Positions 24,155 to 30,971 of a stretch of DNA of 36,653 nt are shown one piece after another; within the stretch, counting starts at the first letter, position 1, and the number at the start of each line of letters is the position of its first letter. The stretch lies in the NCBI GenBank assembly GCA_021154325.1, contig JAJKIR010000067.1, positions 1 through 36,653 of the forward strand, read 5' to 3'. A model generated the notes under the pieces. It had not been told where the DNA came from, did no database searches, and saw nothing but the letters and a program-made list of their open reading frames with translations. The stretch comes from Gemmatimonas sp. (GTDB lineage: Bacteria > Gemmatimonadota > Gemmatimonadetes > Gemmatimonadales > Gemmatimonadaceae). The position numbers were made by a program, and so were the translations under genes.

Positions 24155-25195
24155 ATGGACAATGCCGCTCGCAGCGAGATGCCCGAGGTTCAGAGTTGGC
24201 GTCCGTTGATTGCGAAGTATCAACGGCCGCGCACCGCACGCGCCATTCTCCAACTCGTAACGACCCTCATCCCGCTTGCGGCGGTGTTCGTGGCGATGGA
24301 CCGCCTGCTCGCGATCTCTTTCTGGTGGACGCTTCCGCTCGTCCTGCCTGCCGCGGCCCTGCTCGTGCGGACCTTCGTCCTCATGCACGACTGCGCCCAT
24401 GGCTCCTTCTTCGCCTCCCGCCGGGCGAATCAGATCGTGGGCGCCGTTACCGGCTTGCTCACGCTCATTCCATTCGAGCACTGGCGGCACGAGCACGGTC
24501 TGCACCACGCATCGGCTGGTGATCTCGATCGCCGCGGCCACGGCGACGTCGATACGCTCACGGTGCGCGAGTATCTGGCACGGACGCCGTGGGGAAGGCT
24601 GCGTTACCGCTTGATCAGACACCCGATCTGCTTTCTTCTCGTCGGGCCAATTTATTTTGTCCTCGACAAGCGCTTTCCGCCGCGCGGAGAGAACGCGGGT
24701 CGTCGGCAGGTTGCGAGTGTGTGGGCCAACAACATCGCGATCCTGCTCGTCGGCGGCGCCGCGGTGACTCTCTTCGGACCGCGTGTCTTTCTGCTCTATC
24801 TACCCGCCTATTACCTGGCGATCATCGCGGGACTCTGGCTCTTCTTCGTGCAGCATCAGTTCGAGGGCACGTACTGGGAGGAGCACCAGCAGTGGGACTA
24901 CGCGACGGCGGCGATCGCCGGCAGCTCGTACTTCAAGCTGCCCGCGGTGCTGGAGTGGTTCACGGGCAGCATTGGCTTCCATCACGTGCACCATCTTGGC
25001 CCTCGCATTCCGAATTACAAGCTTCGGCAATGCCACGCCGAGAATCCGATCTTTCATCAGGCAACGGTCATCACACTCCGGCAAAGCGTCTCGGCACTGC
25101 GCCTTGCGCTGTGGGACGAAGACGCGGGCCGCCTCGTTCGGTTCGATCGAGCCCTCGAAATGCGCCACGACGCCGCGGCGAGCACGGGGGTGTGA
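24155..25195 (+). CDS. Membrane fatty-acid desaturase
   Basis: A 346-residue di-iron acyl desaturase in the inner membrane. The three histidine boxes are complete: HDCAH (78-82), HEHGLHH (112-118) and HHVHH (276-280), between four or so hydrophobic segments (about 33-50, 55-75, 170-190, 225-250). The pattern HDCAHGSFF and the HxxHH box fit acyl-lipid Delta-12/omega-3-type (DesA-like) desaturases. AGGAGA lies 5 bp before the ATG at 24155, which decides the start although the frame is open 45 codons further upstream. A 222-bp region, in which I see only the word at 23970-23977, separates it from the divergent iron permease gene. It probably adjusts membrane fluidity; a cold-shock protein gene lies nearby but is not in the same operon. 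Confidence 0.88.
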   Translation: MDNAARSEMPEVQSWRPLIAKYQRPRTARAILQLVTTLIPLAAVFVAMDRLLAISFWWTLPLVLPAAALLVRTFVLMHDCAHGSFFASRRANQIVGAVTGLLTLIPFEHWRHEHGLHHASAGDLDRRGHGDVDTLTVREYLARTPWGRLRYRLIRHPICFLLVGPIYFVLDKRFPPRGENAGRRQVASVWANNIAILLVGGAAVTLFGPRVFLLYLPAYYLAIIAGLWLFFVQHQFEGTYWEEHQQWDYATAAIAGSSYFKLPAVLEWFTGSIGFHHVHHLGPRIPNYKLRQCHAENPIFHQATVITLRQSVSALRLALWDEDAGRLVRFDRALEMRHDAAASTGV

Positions 25196-25240
25196 TTCGA
25201 GTATCGGTGCGTTGGCGGCGATGACAGGTGGCGCGCTGCA

Positions 25241-25531
25241 TCATTCGTCATTGTCATCGTCGTCCGACTGCCTCGGCTCGAGCTGCCCCGCCGCCCTCTC
25301 GAGCTGATCGACGAGCGCGAGCCGCGCGTCATCGGTGAGCCACGGCGCTCCGCTTTCCAATCGCTCGCGGTCACGCAGGAACGCCGCGACCTCCGAGCTG
25401 TCGGCGCCAGCGTCGAACATCCCGACGACGGTCGCGGCGATCTCCCGCAGGTCGAGCCGAGCGCGATCCCACTGCCCGCGAAGCAACTCCTCCACACGCG
25501 CACGCCAGAGAGCGTATTTGTTCACCGTCAC
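25241..25531 (-). CDS. Small acidic protein of unknown function
   Basis: About 96 residues, not recognised. It looks helical and cytoplasmic: WRARVEELLRGQWDRARLDL, then AATVVGMFDAGADSSEVAAF, then LVDQLERAAGQLE, and it ends with a very acidic run (DDDDNDE). The start is uncertain: GTG at 25531 with GGCGGA 6 bp upstream is preferred, but a GTG six bases later and a TTG at 25561 are also in frame. It converges with the desaturase gene. Confidence 0.55.
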   Translation of the reverse strand: MTVNKYALWRARVEELLRGQWDRARLDLREIAATVVGMFDAGADSSEVAAFLRDRERLESGAPWLTDDARLALVDQLERAAGQLEPRQSDDDDNDE

Positions 25532-25636
25532 TGCAGATCCGCCACGAAGTAGGTAGGGCAAAGCTAGCAGCCTGGCGCTGCGACGCGCGGGTGTAGTTCG
25601 CTGCTCGAGGCGCGGCGGATGTGGCCGGCCCGTGTC

Positions 25637-25849
25637 CTACCGCCGGCTTCTGGTTACGTGCTGGGCGGACGGTCCTCCAAGGCCCAGCACGACGTCGAAC
25701 TCGACGCTCTCTCCTTCGGTCAGGTACCTGCCGCCGGTGCCTTCGATGGCCGAGCGATGGACGAAGCAATCGGGCTCGCCGTTGGGCCGGCTGATGAATC
25801 CGAAGCCCTTCACATCATTGAAGGACTTCACCGTTCCTGTTACACGCAT
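25637..25849 (-). CDS. Cold-shock-domain protein
   Basis: A 70-residue single cold-shock domain, the usual length of CspA-type proteins. RNP1 is KGFGFI (14-19) and the RNP2-like strand is CFVH (28-31), followed by EGESVEFDV and GPSAQHV as in the family. The aromatic residue of the usual KWFN motif is replaced by serine (KSFN), which may weaken nucleic-acid stacking. The ATG at 25849 is preferred because it gives the normal family start; the frame is open 22 codons further upstream. No good ribosome site is seen. Two TetR-type palindromes lie 58-109 bp upstream. Confidence 0.85.
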   Translation of the reverse strand: MRVTGTVKSFNDVKGFGFISRPNGEPDCFVHRSAIEGTGGRYLTEGESVEFDVVLGLGGPSAQHVTRSRR

Positions 25850-25906
25850 GGTCGCCGTCGCCGGCGGATCTGGAGTTCGGGCACTGCGGTCGCCCGAGCG
25901 CTGTCT

Positions 25907-25924
25907 ATTGACCACTTGGTCAAT
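25907..25924. promoter_or_regulatory. TetR-type palindrome, copy 1
   Basis: ATTGACCA and TGGTCAAT arms (8 bp, perfect) with a 2-bp centre. The core TTGACCAnnTGGTCAA is the consensus reported for the TetR-family regulator RutR and is close to other TetR operators. It lies between the divergent cold-shock gene and PadR gene. Confidence 0.6.
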
Positions 25925-25937
25925 TGAAACAGTAGCC

Positions 25938-25943
25938 TATATT
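25938..25943 (+). promoter_or_regulatory. Possible -10 between the TetR-type palindromes
   Basis: TATATT lies 16 bp after TTGGTC (25916-25921, within palindrome 1) on the plus strand and overlaps the first bases of palindrome 2. On the minus strand TTGACC (25952-25957) lies 17 bp before TACTGT, a weaker match. Either promoter would be covered by a protein on the palindromes. Confidence 0.35.
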
Positions 25944-25958
25944 GACCATTTGGTCAAC
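25941..25958. promoter_or_regulatory. TetR-type palindrome, copy 2
   Basis: ATTGACCA, two bases, TGGTCAAC: the core 16 bp repeat copy 1 apart from the two central bases. The centres of the copies are 34 bp apart, a little over three helical turns, so bound dimers would sit at a small angle from the same face. Confidence 0.6.
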
Positions 25959-26038
25959 AGAAAATGTGGGTGCGGGGTCTGGGTCGGCGGGCCAACCCAA
26001 GCGAAACTGCCCTCCGGTAGCAACCCCCCGCGGTCCCC

Positions 26039-26084
26039 TTGCCAGGCAATGGGAATGATGCCATTCTCCCTTGTCACACAAGGG
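26039..26084 (+). promoter_or_regulatory. Promoter and 17-bp palindromic operator of the third PadR operon
   Basis: TTGCCA (26039-26044), 17 bp, CATTCT (26062-26067) is a plausible promoter. A dyad with arms CCCTTGT and ACAAGGG around CAC occupies 26068-26084, at the expected transcription start and overlapping the Shine-Dalgarno AAGGGG before the ATG at 26090. Position parallels the palindromes before the other two PadR genes. Confidence 0.5.
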
Positions 26085-26089
26085 GAACC

Positions 26090-26443
26090 ATGGCCAACAC
26101 CGAGATCGATCTCCTCCGCAGCAGCCTCGATCTGCTGATCCTCAAGGCCCTGAGCTGGGGGCCCCGCCACGGCTACGGGGTCGCCGAATGGATCGAAGAC
26201 GCGACTGGCGACGCCCTCTCCGTCGAGGAGGGAACACTCTATCCAGCCCTCCACCGCCTCGAGCGCAAACGATGGGTCGCGGCGGAGTGGGGGATCTCGG
26301 ATCACAATCGCCGCGCGAAGTTCTACCGCCTCACGACGGCCGGGCGCGCCCAGTTCCGTGCGACCGCGCCGGCCTGGCATCGCCATGCCGAAGCGATCGC
26401 CGCCGCGCTGCGGGCGACCTCCCCCGAGATCGCGCGCGCGTGA
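26090..26443 (+). CDS. PadR-family transcriptional regulator
   Basis: A 117-residue PadR winged-helix protein: SLDLLILKALSWGPRHGYGV, then VEEGTLYPALHRLERKRWV and RAKFYRLTTAGRAQF, then a dimerisation helix. The ATG at 26090 is preceded by AAGGGG; a frame open 17 codons upstream is ignored. It stops 4 bp before the permease start, so the two form an operon. It is the third such pair in the window and the only one on the plus strand. Confidence 0.9.
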   Translation: MANTEIDLLRSSLDLLILKALSWGPRHGYGVAEWIEDATGDALSVEEGTLYPALHRLERKRWVAAEWGISDHNRRAKFYRLTTAGRAQFRATAPAWHRHAEAIAAALRATSPEIARA

Positions 26444-26447
26444 TCCG

Positions 26448-29123
26448 ATGACCGGTCGTCCCCCGGGCTGGCGACGCCTCTTCCGCCACTCGTTAGGTGC
26501 GCGGCGCGTCGTGGAAGACGTCGACGACGAGATCGCGTTTCATCTCGCGATGCGCGCCGAACGGCTGCGGGCCCGCGGCCTGAACGAGGAGGCCGCTGCC
26601 GCTGCGGCGCGCCGACGGTTCGGCGATCTCGAGCACGTACGCCACGAATGCGTGGAGATCGACCGACAACTGGCGCGCCAGCGGAGCGCCGCCGACTATT
26701 TGGAGGATCTCGTGAAAGATGTCGCGTTCGCGCTGCGTGGCCTTCGCCGCGCGCCCGGCTTCGCCGCCGCATCGCTGCTCACGCTCGCGTTAGGCATCGG
26801 CTCCGCCGCGGCGATCTTCAGCGTCGCCTACGGTGTGCTCCTCCGGCCACTGCCGTTCGCGCAGCCCGACCGGCTCGTCGAGGTCAGCATCAATCTCAAG
26901 GGTACGGGCGAGGGCTTCGGGTCGCTCTCGGCGCCGGAGTACGTGGACCTGGCGCGAGAGAACCGCGCCTTCTCCGGCGTTGCCGCATGGACGCCGCGCG
27001 GCCGTACGATCGGCGGCGACGGGCGGCCAGAGCGCGTCAACACCACCCAGGTCACCGCGTCGCTGTTCACCGTACTCGGCGTGCGCGCGCAGGTGGGTCG
27101 CATCTTCACCGCGGAGGAAGACGTCGCCGGCGGAGGGCTGGTGATCGTTCTCGGCGACGCGCTCTGGCGACGCCGCTACGGTGCCGACCCGGCGGTGATC
27201 GGTCGGAAGGTGGAGCTCGACGGTGTGATGCGGACCGTCGTCGGCGTGCTCCCGCCGGGCTTCGCGATCGGTGGCGGCGAGCTGTTCACACCGCTCGCCT
27301 TCAATCCGGCGAAACTCCCCGGACGTGGGGCGCACTTCCTCCGCGTCGTCGCACGGCTGCGCCCCGGAATCACGATCGCGCAGGCCCGCGCCGATCTGTC
27401 CGAGTTCGCGACGCGGAGCGTGCGCGTCAATCCACACAACTATCGCGCCGGCGGCTTCAGCTCCACCGCCCGAGCGCTGCGTGAAGCGCTGTATGGCAAC
27501 GCACGTCCGATGATGACGGCACTGGTCACCACGGTGCTTCTCCTGCTGCTGCTCGCGGCGGTGAACGTCGCGAATCTGCTGCTCGTGCGCGCCGAGGCAC
27601 GCCAGCGCGAGCTCGGAGTACGCGTCGCGCTCGGCGCGAGCCAGCGCCGGCTCGTGCGGCAGCTGCTCACCGAGAGCGTGCTCCTCGCGTCGTTAGGCGC
27701 GCTCATCGGGGTGCCGCTCGCCGCGCTGGCGGTGCGATCGCTGCTCGCCATCAATCCGGGCGTCGTGCCGCCGGGTGCCGAAGTGACGCTCGATGCCGGT
27801 GTCCTCGTTGCGGTCATCGGCGTCGTCGCGCTCGCCGCTCTGGTTGCCGGCGTTGCCCCGGCGCTCCGTGCCGGTGCCACCGACGTGCGCACCGCCATCG
27901 CGACTGGCAGCGCCGGTGGTGCGAAGAGCGGCGGCCGATTGCGGGCGGTGCTCGTCGGCGCGGAAGTCGCGCTCGCCGCGGCGATGCTCGTCGGCGCCGG
28001 ACTCGTTGGGCGCAGCTTTCAGAAGTTGCTGGCCGTGGATCCCGGCTTCGACGCCAATGGTGCGCTCGTGATGAGCGTGGCGCTGCCACAGGTGCGCTAC
28101 GACACGTCCCCGAAGATCATCGCGTTCTACGACGGTGTGCTTGAGCGCATGCGCGCGTTGCCCGGCGTGCGCAGTGCCGCGGCGACGGCCACGCTGCCAC
28201 TCGGTGGTGGCACGACACAGTGGTCGGTCGAGGTGGACGGCCGGCTCAACGCGTTGGGTGAGCTGTCGACGCCGTACATCGTCAGCGTCACAACGGACTT
28301 CCTGCGCGCGATGGGAATCAGGCTCGTTCGCGGCCGCGCCTTCGGCCCCGAAGACGGAGAGCGCTCGGCGCCCGTGACGGTCGTGAGCGAGGCGCTCGCG
28401 CGGGAGTTCTGGCCCGGGCAGGACGCGTTAGGCAAGCGGATCCGTCTCAGCGGGGGCGACGTTCCGTGGATGACCGTCGTGGGCGTCGTGCACGACGTGC
28501 GGCCCGAAGCGCTCTCCGAGCCGCCGCGGCCGACGTACTACGTGCTCACTCCGCAATTCGCGCAGATGGCCGGCTTCGCCGATCAGGGCATGACCGTCGT
28601 GCTGCGCACCGACGACGATCCGTCGATGTTGATCAATCCGGCGCGGGCGGTGATCCGCGAGGCCGACCCGGAGCTCGCGGTGTACGACGTCCGGACGCTC
28701 GCCTCGGTGGTGATGGGCTCCGTGGCGCGTCCGCGCTTCGCCGCGTCGATCCTTGCCGCGTTCGGTCTCTCCGCGCTCGTGCTGGCCGTCGTCGGCGTTT
28801 ACGGAGTGCTCTCCTACGTGATGACGCGGCGGCGACGCGAGCTGGCGGTGCGCATCGCGTTAGGCGCCCATCCGAGCCAGGTGAGCTGGCTCGTGGTCGG
28901 CTCGGGGATGCGCCTCGCGCTGCTGGGCGTCGCCGCGGGGCTCGCCGCGGCGCTGGCCGGCCGAAGCGTTCTCACCGCGCTGCTCTATGAGGTCAGTCCG
29001 ACGGATCCGGTCGTGCTCCTCGCGGTGACGGTGACGCTGCTCGGCGCTGCGGCGGCAGCGAGTTGGCTGCCGGCTCGTCGCGCGACCGCGGTGAGCCCGG
29101 CCGAGGTACTGCGCGGCGAGTGA
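26448..29123 (+). CDS. ADOP-family permease, second gene of PadR operon
   Basis: An 891-residue ADOP permease. The prefix domain is at about 1-75 (VVEDVDDEIAFHLAMRAERL, EEAAAAAARRRFGDLEHV), the first helix at about 100-125 (ALGIGSAAAIFSVAYG), then periplasmic domain, three helices (LLLLLLAAVNVANLLLVRA), a helix and second periplasmic domain, and final helices ending PARRATAVSPAEVLRGE. This gene has the densest set of the CGTTAGGC word: four exact copies, all read as Leu-Gly with TTA, plus one CGTTAGGT. Confidence 0.9.
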   Translation: MTGRPPGWRRLFRHSLGARRVVEDVDDEIAFHLAMRAERLRARGLNEEAAAAAARRRFGDLEHVRHECVEIDRQLARQRSAADYLEDLVKDVAFALRGLRRAPGFAAASLLTLALGIGSAAAIFSVAYGVLLRPLPFAQPDRLVEVSINLKGTGEGFGSLSAPEYVDLARENRAFSGVAAWTPRGRTIGGDGRPERVNTTQVTASLFTVLGVRAQVGRIFTAEEDVAGGGLVIVLGDALWRRRYGADPAVIGRKVELDGVMRTVVGVLPPGFAIGGGELFTPLAFNPAKLPGRGAHFLRVVARLRPGITIAQARADLSEFATRSVRVNPHNYRAGGFSSTARALREALYGNARPMMTALVTTVLLLLLLAAVNVANLLLVRAEARQRELGVRVALGASQRRLVRQLLTESVLLASLGALIGVPLAALAVRSLLAINPGVVPPGAEVTLDAGVLVAVIGVVALAALVAGVAPALRAGATDVRTAIATGSAGGAKSGGRLRAVLVGAEVALAAAMLVGAGLVGRSFQKLLAVDPGFDANGALVMSVALPQVRYDTSPKIIAFYDGVLERMRALPGVRSAAATATLPLGGGTTQWSVEVDGRLNALGELSTPYIVSVTTDFLRAMGIRLVRGRAFGPEDGERSAPVTVVSEALAREFWPGQDALGKRIRLSGGDVPWMTVVGVVHDVRPEALSEPPRPTYYVLTPQFAQMAGFADQGMTVVLRTDDDPSMLINPARAVIREADPELAVYDVRTLASVVMGSVARPRFAASILAAFGLSALVLAVVGVYGVLSYVMTRRRRELAVRIALGAHPSQVSWLVVGSGMRLALLGVAAGLAAALAGRSVLTALLYEVSPTDPVVLLAVTVTLLGAAAAASWLPARRATAVSPAEVLRGE

Positions 29124-29135
29124 CGAGAGAGAGAA

Positions 29136-30002
29136 TCACTTCATCGCGTTGAACGCCGCGAGCACGGCGAGGAGGTCGGGGCTGGCGAAGGTAACCTCGC
29201 CGTCCCGCACCTTCAGGGCGCCGGCGTAGAGCGCTCGCTCCTGCTTCACCTTGAGCACCATCGTGTACGGCGGAGACAACTTGTACACGCGCGCCTTGGC
29301 GCGACTGCGAATCGCCCGCTCGACACCGGCGCGGATCTCGTCCTGGGCGCGCTTCGGCGACATGCCGAGGGACGCATCGCCGATCTCCTCTTTCACGGCG
29401 ACCGCGCCGATAGGACCGAGAAGACCCCGCAGCTGCTCTACCAGCGCGCGGTCACCCGCTGCGAAGACAACCGGCACGCCGTAAAGACCGGCCGTGAGCG
29501 CGTTGTATCCGCCCTCGGGCAGCGACACGCCGTTGATCGTGAAATCGACGACGTTCCCGGTGGACGTATGCTCGAGGATCGCCCCCGGCGTTCCCGCCTT
29601 CGCGTGGTATCCGATGAACACCACTGCGCCGAACGTCGAGTCGATGCCTTCCATCATGTTCTTGGGCCCGGAGCTCGCACCGCGCAGGAGACGCGCACGT
29701 GGATCGACGTCAGCGGGGAGAAGATTGCGCTTGTCGCCGTGCGAGTCACGCACGAGCACTTCCGTCGCACCGGCGCGGAACGCACCCTCGACGGCGGCGT
29801 TGGTCTCACCGGCCATGATCGCGCGAAAGTGCCCGTAGTCTGGTCCGTTGGCACTGACCTCCACACCCGATACGACGCCGGCGAGTCCTTCCATGTCGAC
29901 GGAGATGAAGACCTTGAGCGCCCTGGGCTGCTGTGCGCTCATCGGCGCCGCGACAATGGCGAGCGCGACGAGGGCGAGCGCGGAAATGGAATGGCGAAGC
30001 AT
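29136..30002 (-). CDS. Exported M55 D-aminopeptidase (DppA-like)
   Basis: A 288-residue zinc peptidase of family M55, which cleaves N-terminal D-amino acids such as D-alanine from short peptides. A clear signal peptide (about 1-24, cleaved after MSAQ or near) makes it periplasmic or secreted, whereas Bacillus DppA is cytoplasmic. The zinc ligands of DppA all have counterparts with matching spacing: Asp36 and Glu38 (SVDMEGLAGV), His88 (DSHGD), His133 (GYHA), Glu163 (LPEGG). The ATG at 30002 gives the best leader; the frame is open 53 codons upstream, overlapping the divergent nitroreductase gene. No strong ribosome site is seen. With the D-amino-acid-oxidase-like gene nearby it suggests use of D-amino acids from cell-wall peptides. 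Confidence 0.88.
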   Translation of the reverse strand: MLRHSISALALVALAIVAAPMSAQQPRALKVFISVDMEGLAGVVSGVEVSANGPDYGHFRAIMAGETNAAVEGAFRAGATEVLVRDSHGDKRNLLPADVDPRARLLRGASSGPKNMMEGIDSTFGAVVFIGYHAKAGTPGAILEHTSTGNVVDFTINGVSLPEGGYNALTAGLYGVPVVFAAGDRALVEQLRGLLGPIGAVAVKEEIGDASLGMSPKRAQDEIRAGVERAIRSRAKARVYKLSPPYTMVLKVKQERALYAGALKVRDGEVTFASPDLLAVLAAFNAMK

Positions 30003-30048
30003 GCGGTGCGTGGGCTCGAGTCGAGAAGACGATGAGTAGTTTTCCTCC

Positions 30049-30609
30049 ATGACCATCCCCGTAATAATCGAGCAGCGCCGCTCGATCAAGAAGTTCACGC
30101 ATCGCGAGGTCACGCGCGCCGAGATCGAGACACTTCTCGAGGCGGCGATCCTCGCACCCAATCACCGCCTCACGCGGCCCTGGCGCTTCTACGTGCTCGG
30201 CCCGGAGTCTCGTTATGCGTACGGCCTCGCCCTCGGCGAGCGGAAAGCGCGCAAGCTCCCCGATCCCGTCGCGGGTCGCGCCTTGCGAGAGACAATCGCT
30301 TCGGAGCATCGCGACCTGCCGTGCATGCTCGCAATCTCGGTCGTGGAGAACGAGAATCCGGAGATCCGCGAGGAGGATTACGCGGCCGCGATGATGGCGA
30401 TCGAGAATCTCGCGCTCACCGCCGTGGCTCTCGGACTCGGAACGCACATCAAGACAGGTGGCGTGATGGGCGACGCGGCGTCTCGGGCCGCCGTCGGCGT
30501 TGGCGACGGCGAGCGGATCGTGGCGATCGTGAACGTAGGCGAGCCGGCCGAGCTGCCGTCCCCAAGGAAGCGCGAGCCGGCGACGGCGTGCACGGTCTGG
30601 CGGCCCTGA
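30049..30609 (+). CDS. Nitroreductase-family FMN enzyme
   Basis: A 186-residue nitroreductase-fold protein, probably a cytoplasmic FMN dimer using NAD(P)H. Marks: QRRSIKKF in the FMN phosphate site, APNHRLTRPWRFYVLGPES around the flavin, AAAMMAIENLALTAVALGLGTHIKTG, and an IVNVGEP ending strand. It is on the short side for the family, like the YdjA group, which has an incomplete dimer pocket. It is divergent from the D-aminopeptidase gene with 46 bp between the starts; no ribosome site is visible, so a leaderless mRNA is possible. The natural substrate is unknown. Confidence 0.85.
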   Translation: MTIPVIIEQRRSIKKFTHREVTRAEIETLLEAAILAPNHRLTRPWRFYVLGPESRYAYGLALGERKARKLPDPVAGRALRETIASEHRDLPCMLAISVVENENPEIREEDYAAAMMAIENLALTAVALGLGTHIKTGGVMGDAASRAAVGVGDGERIVAIVNVGEPAELPSPRKREPATACTVWRP

Positions 30610-30643
30610 GCCGCAGTTGGCGCTGGTGGACAGTTGGAAGGCT

Positions 30644-30790
30644 GTTGGATCGCGAATGCCGCGAATCGGGAGCGAATCCAACCTCGCGGCTCCCAGCATC
30701 AGATTCTCAACAAAGCATCTGCAAGGACCGCTCGACAGACCGTTACGCCAGTAGGTTGGATTCGCTTCAAGATTTGCGGCATTCGCGTCC
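30644..30790. repeat. Long imperfect inverted repeat
   Basis: About 36-bp arms (30647-30682 and 30755-30790) separated by 72 bp; the arms share CGCGAATGCCGC and AGCGAATCCAAC and differ at a few bases with one or two indels. The left arm holds three direct GCGAAT copies and can also fold on itself through GTTGGAT/ATCCAAC. It could be a miniature inverted-repeat element or a structured RNA. It fills most of the gene-free stretch 30610-30971. Confidence 0.65.
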
Positions 30791-30919
30791 TGTGACCCTG
30801 GGCTCTCTGTGGGGAGTTTGCGTCCCCCGGAATTTCGGGCGTGTGCGTGGCGTGGAGTTCAGCAACGCCCCTGACACCACTGACACTGCATGGGTCAGCG
30901 GCCATCCCCTTGCTTCGCC

Positions 30920-30948
30920 ATCACGGAAATCCGTGATGAACCTTTTTT
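30920..30948 (+). terminator. Rho-independent terminator
   Basis: Arms ATCACGGA and TCCGTGAT (8 bp) with a 2-nt loop, 5 nt, then TTTTTT. It reads on the plus strand, 311 bp after the nitroreductase stop, and lies 24 bp past the stop of the convergent oxidoreductase. The stretch 30791-30919 before it has no gene; a small RNA ending here is possible but nothing proves it. Confidence 0.65.
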
Positions 30949-30971
30949 GAGTTGTAGTTCTATGCGTTCCA

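Noticed and set aside
29136..30161. Longer start of the D-aminopeptidase at 30161
   Set aside because: It would bury the signal peptide inside the protein and overlap the divergent nitroreductase gene by more than 100 bp.
30676..30761. ATCCAAC ... GTTGGAT as an attC site
   Set aside because: The outer 7-mers fit the consensus and spacing, but the inner arms are not complementary; the symmetry extends outward, not inward, as in an inverted-repeat element.
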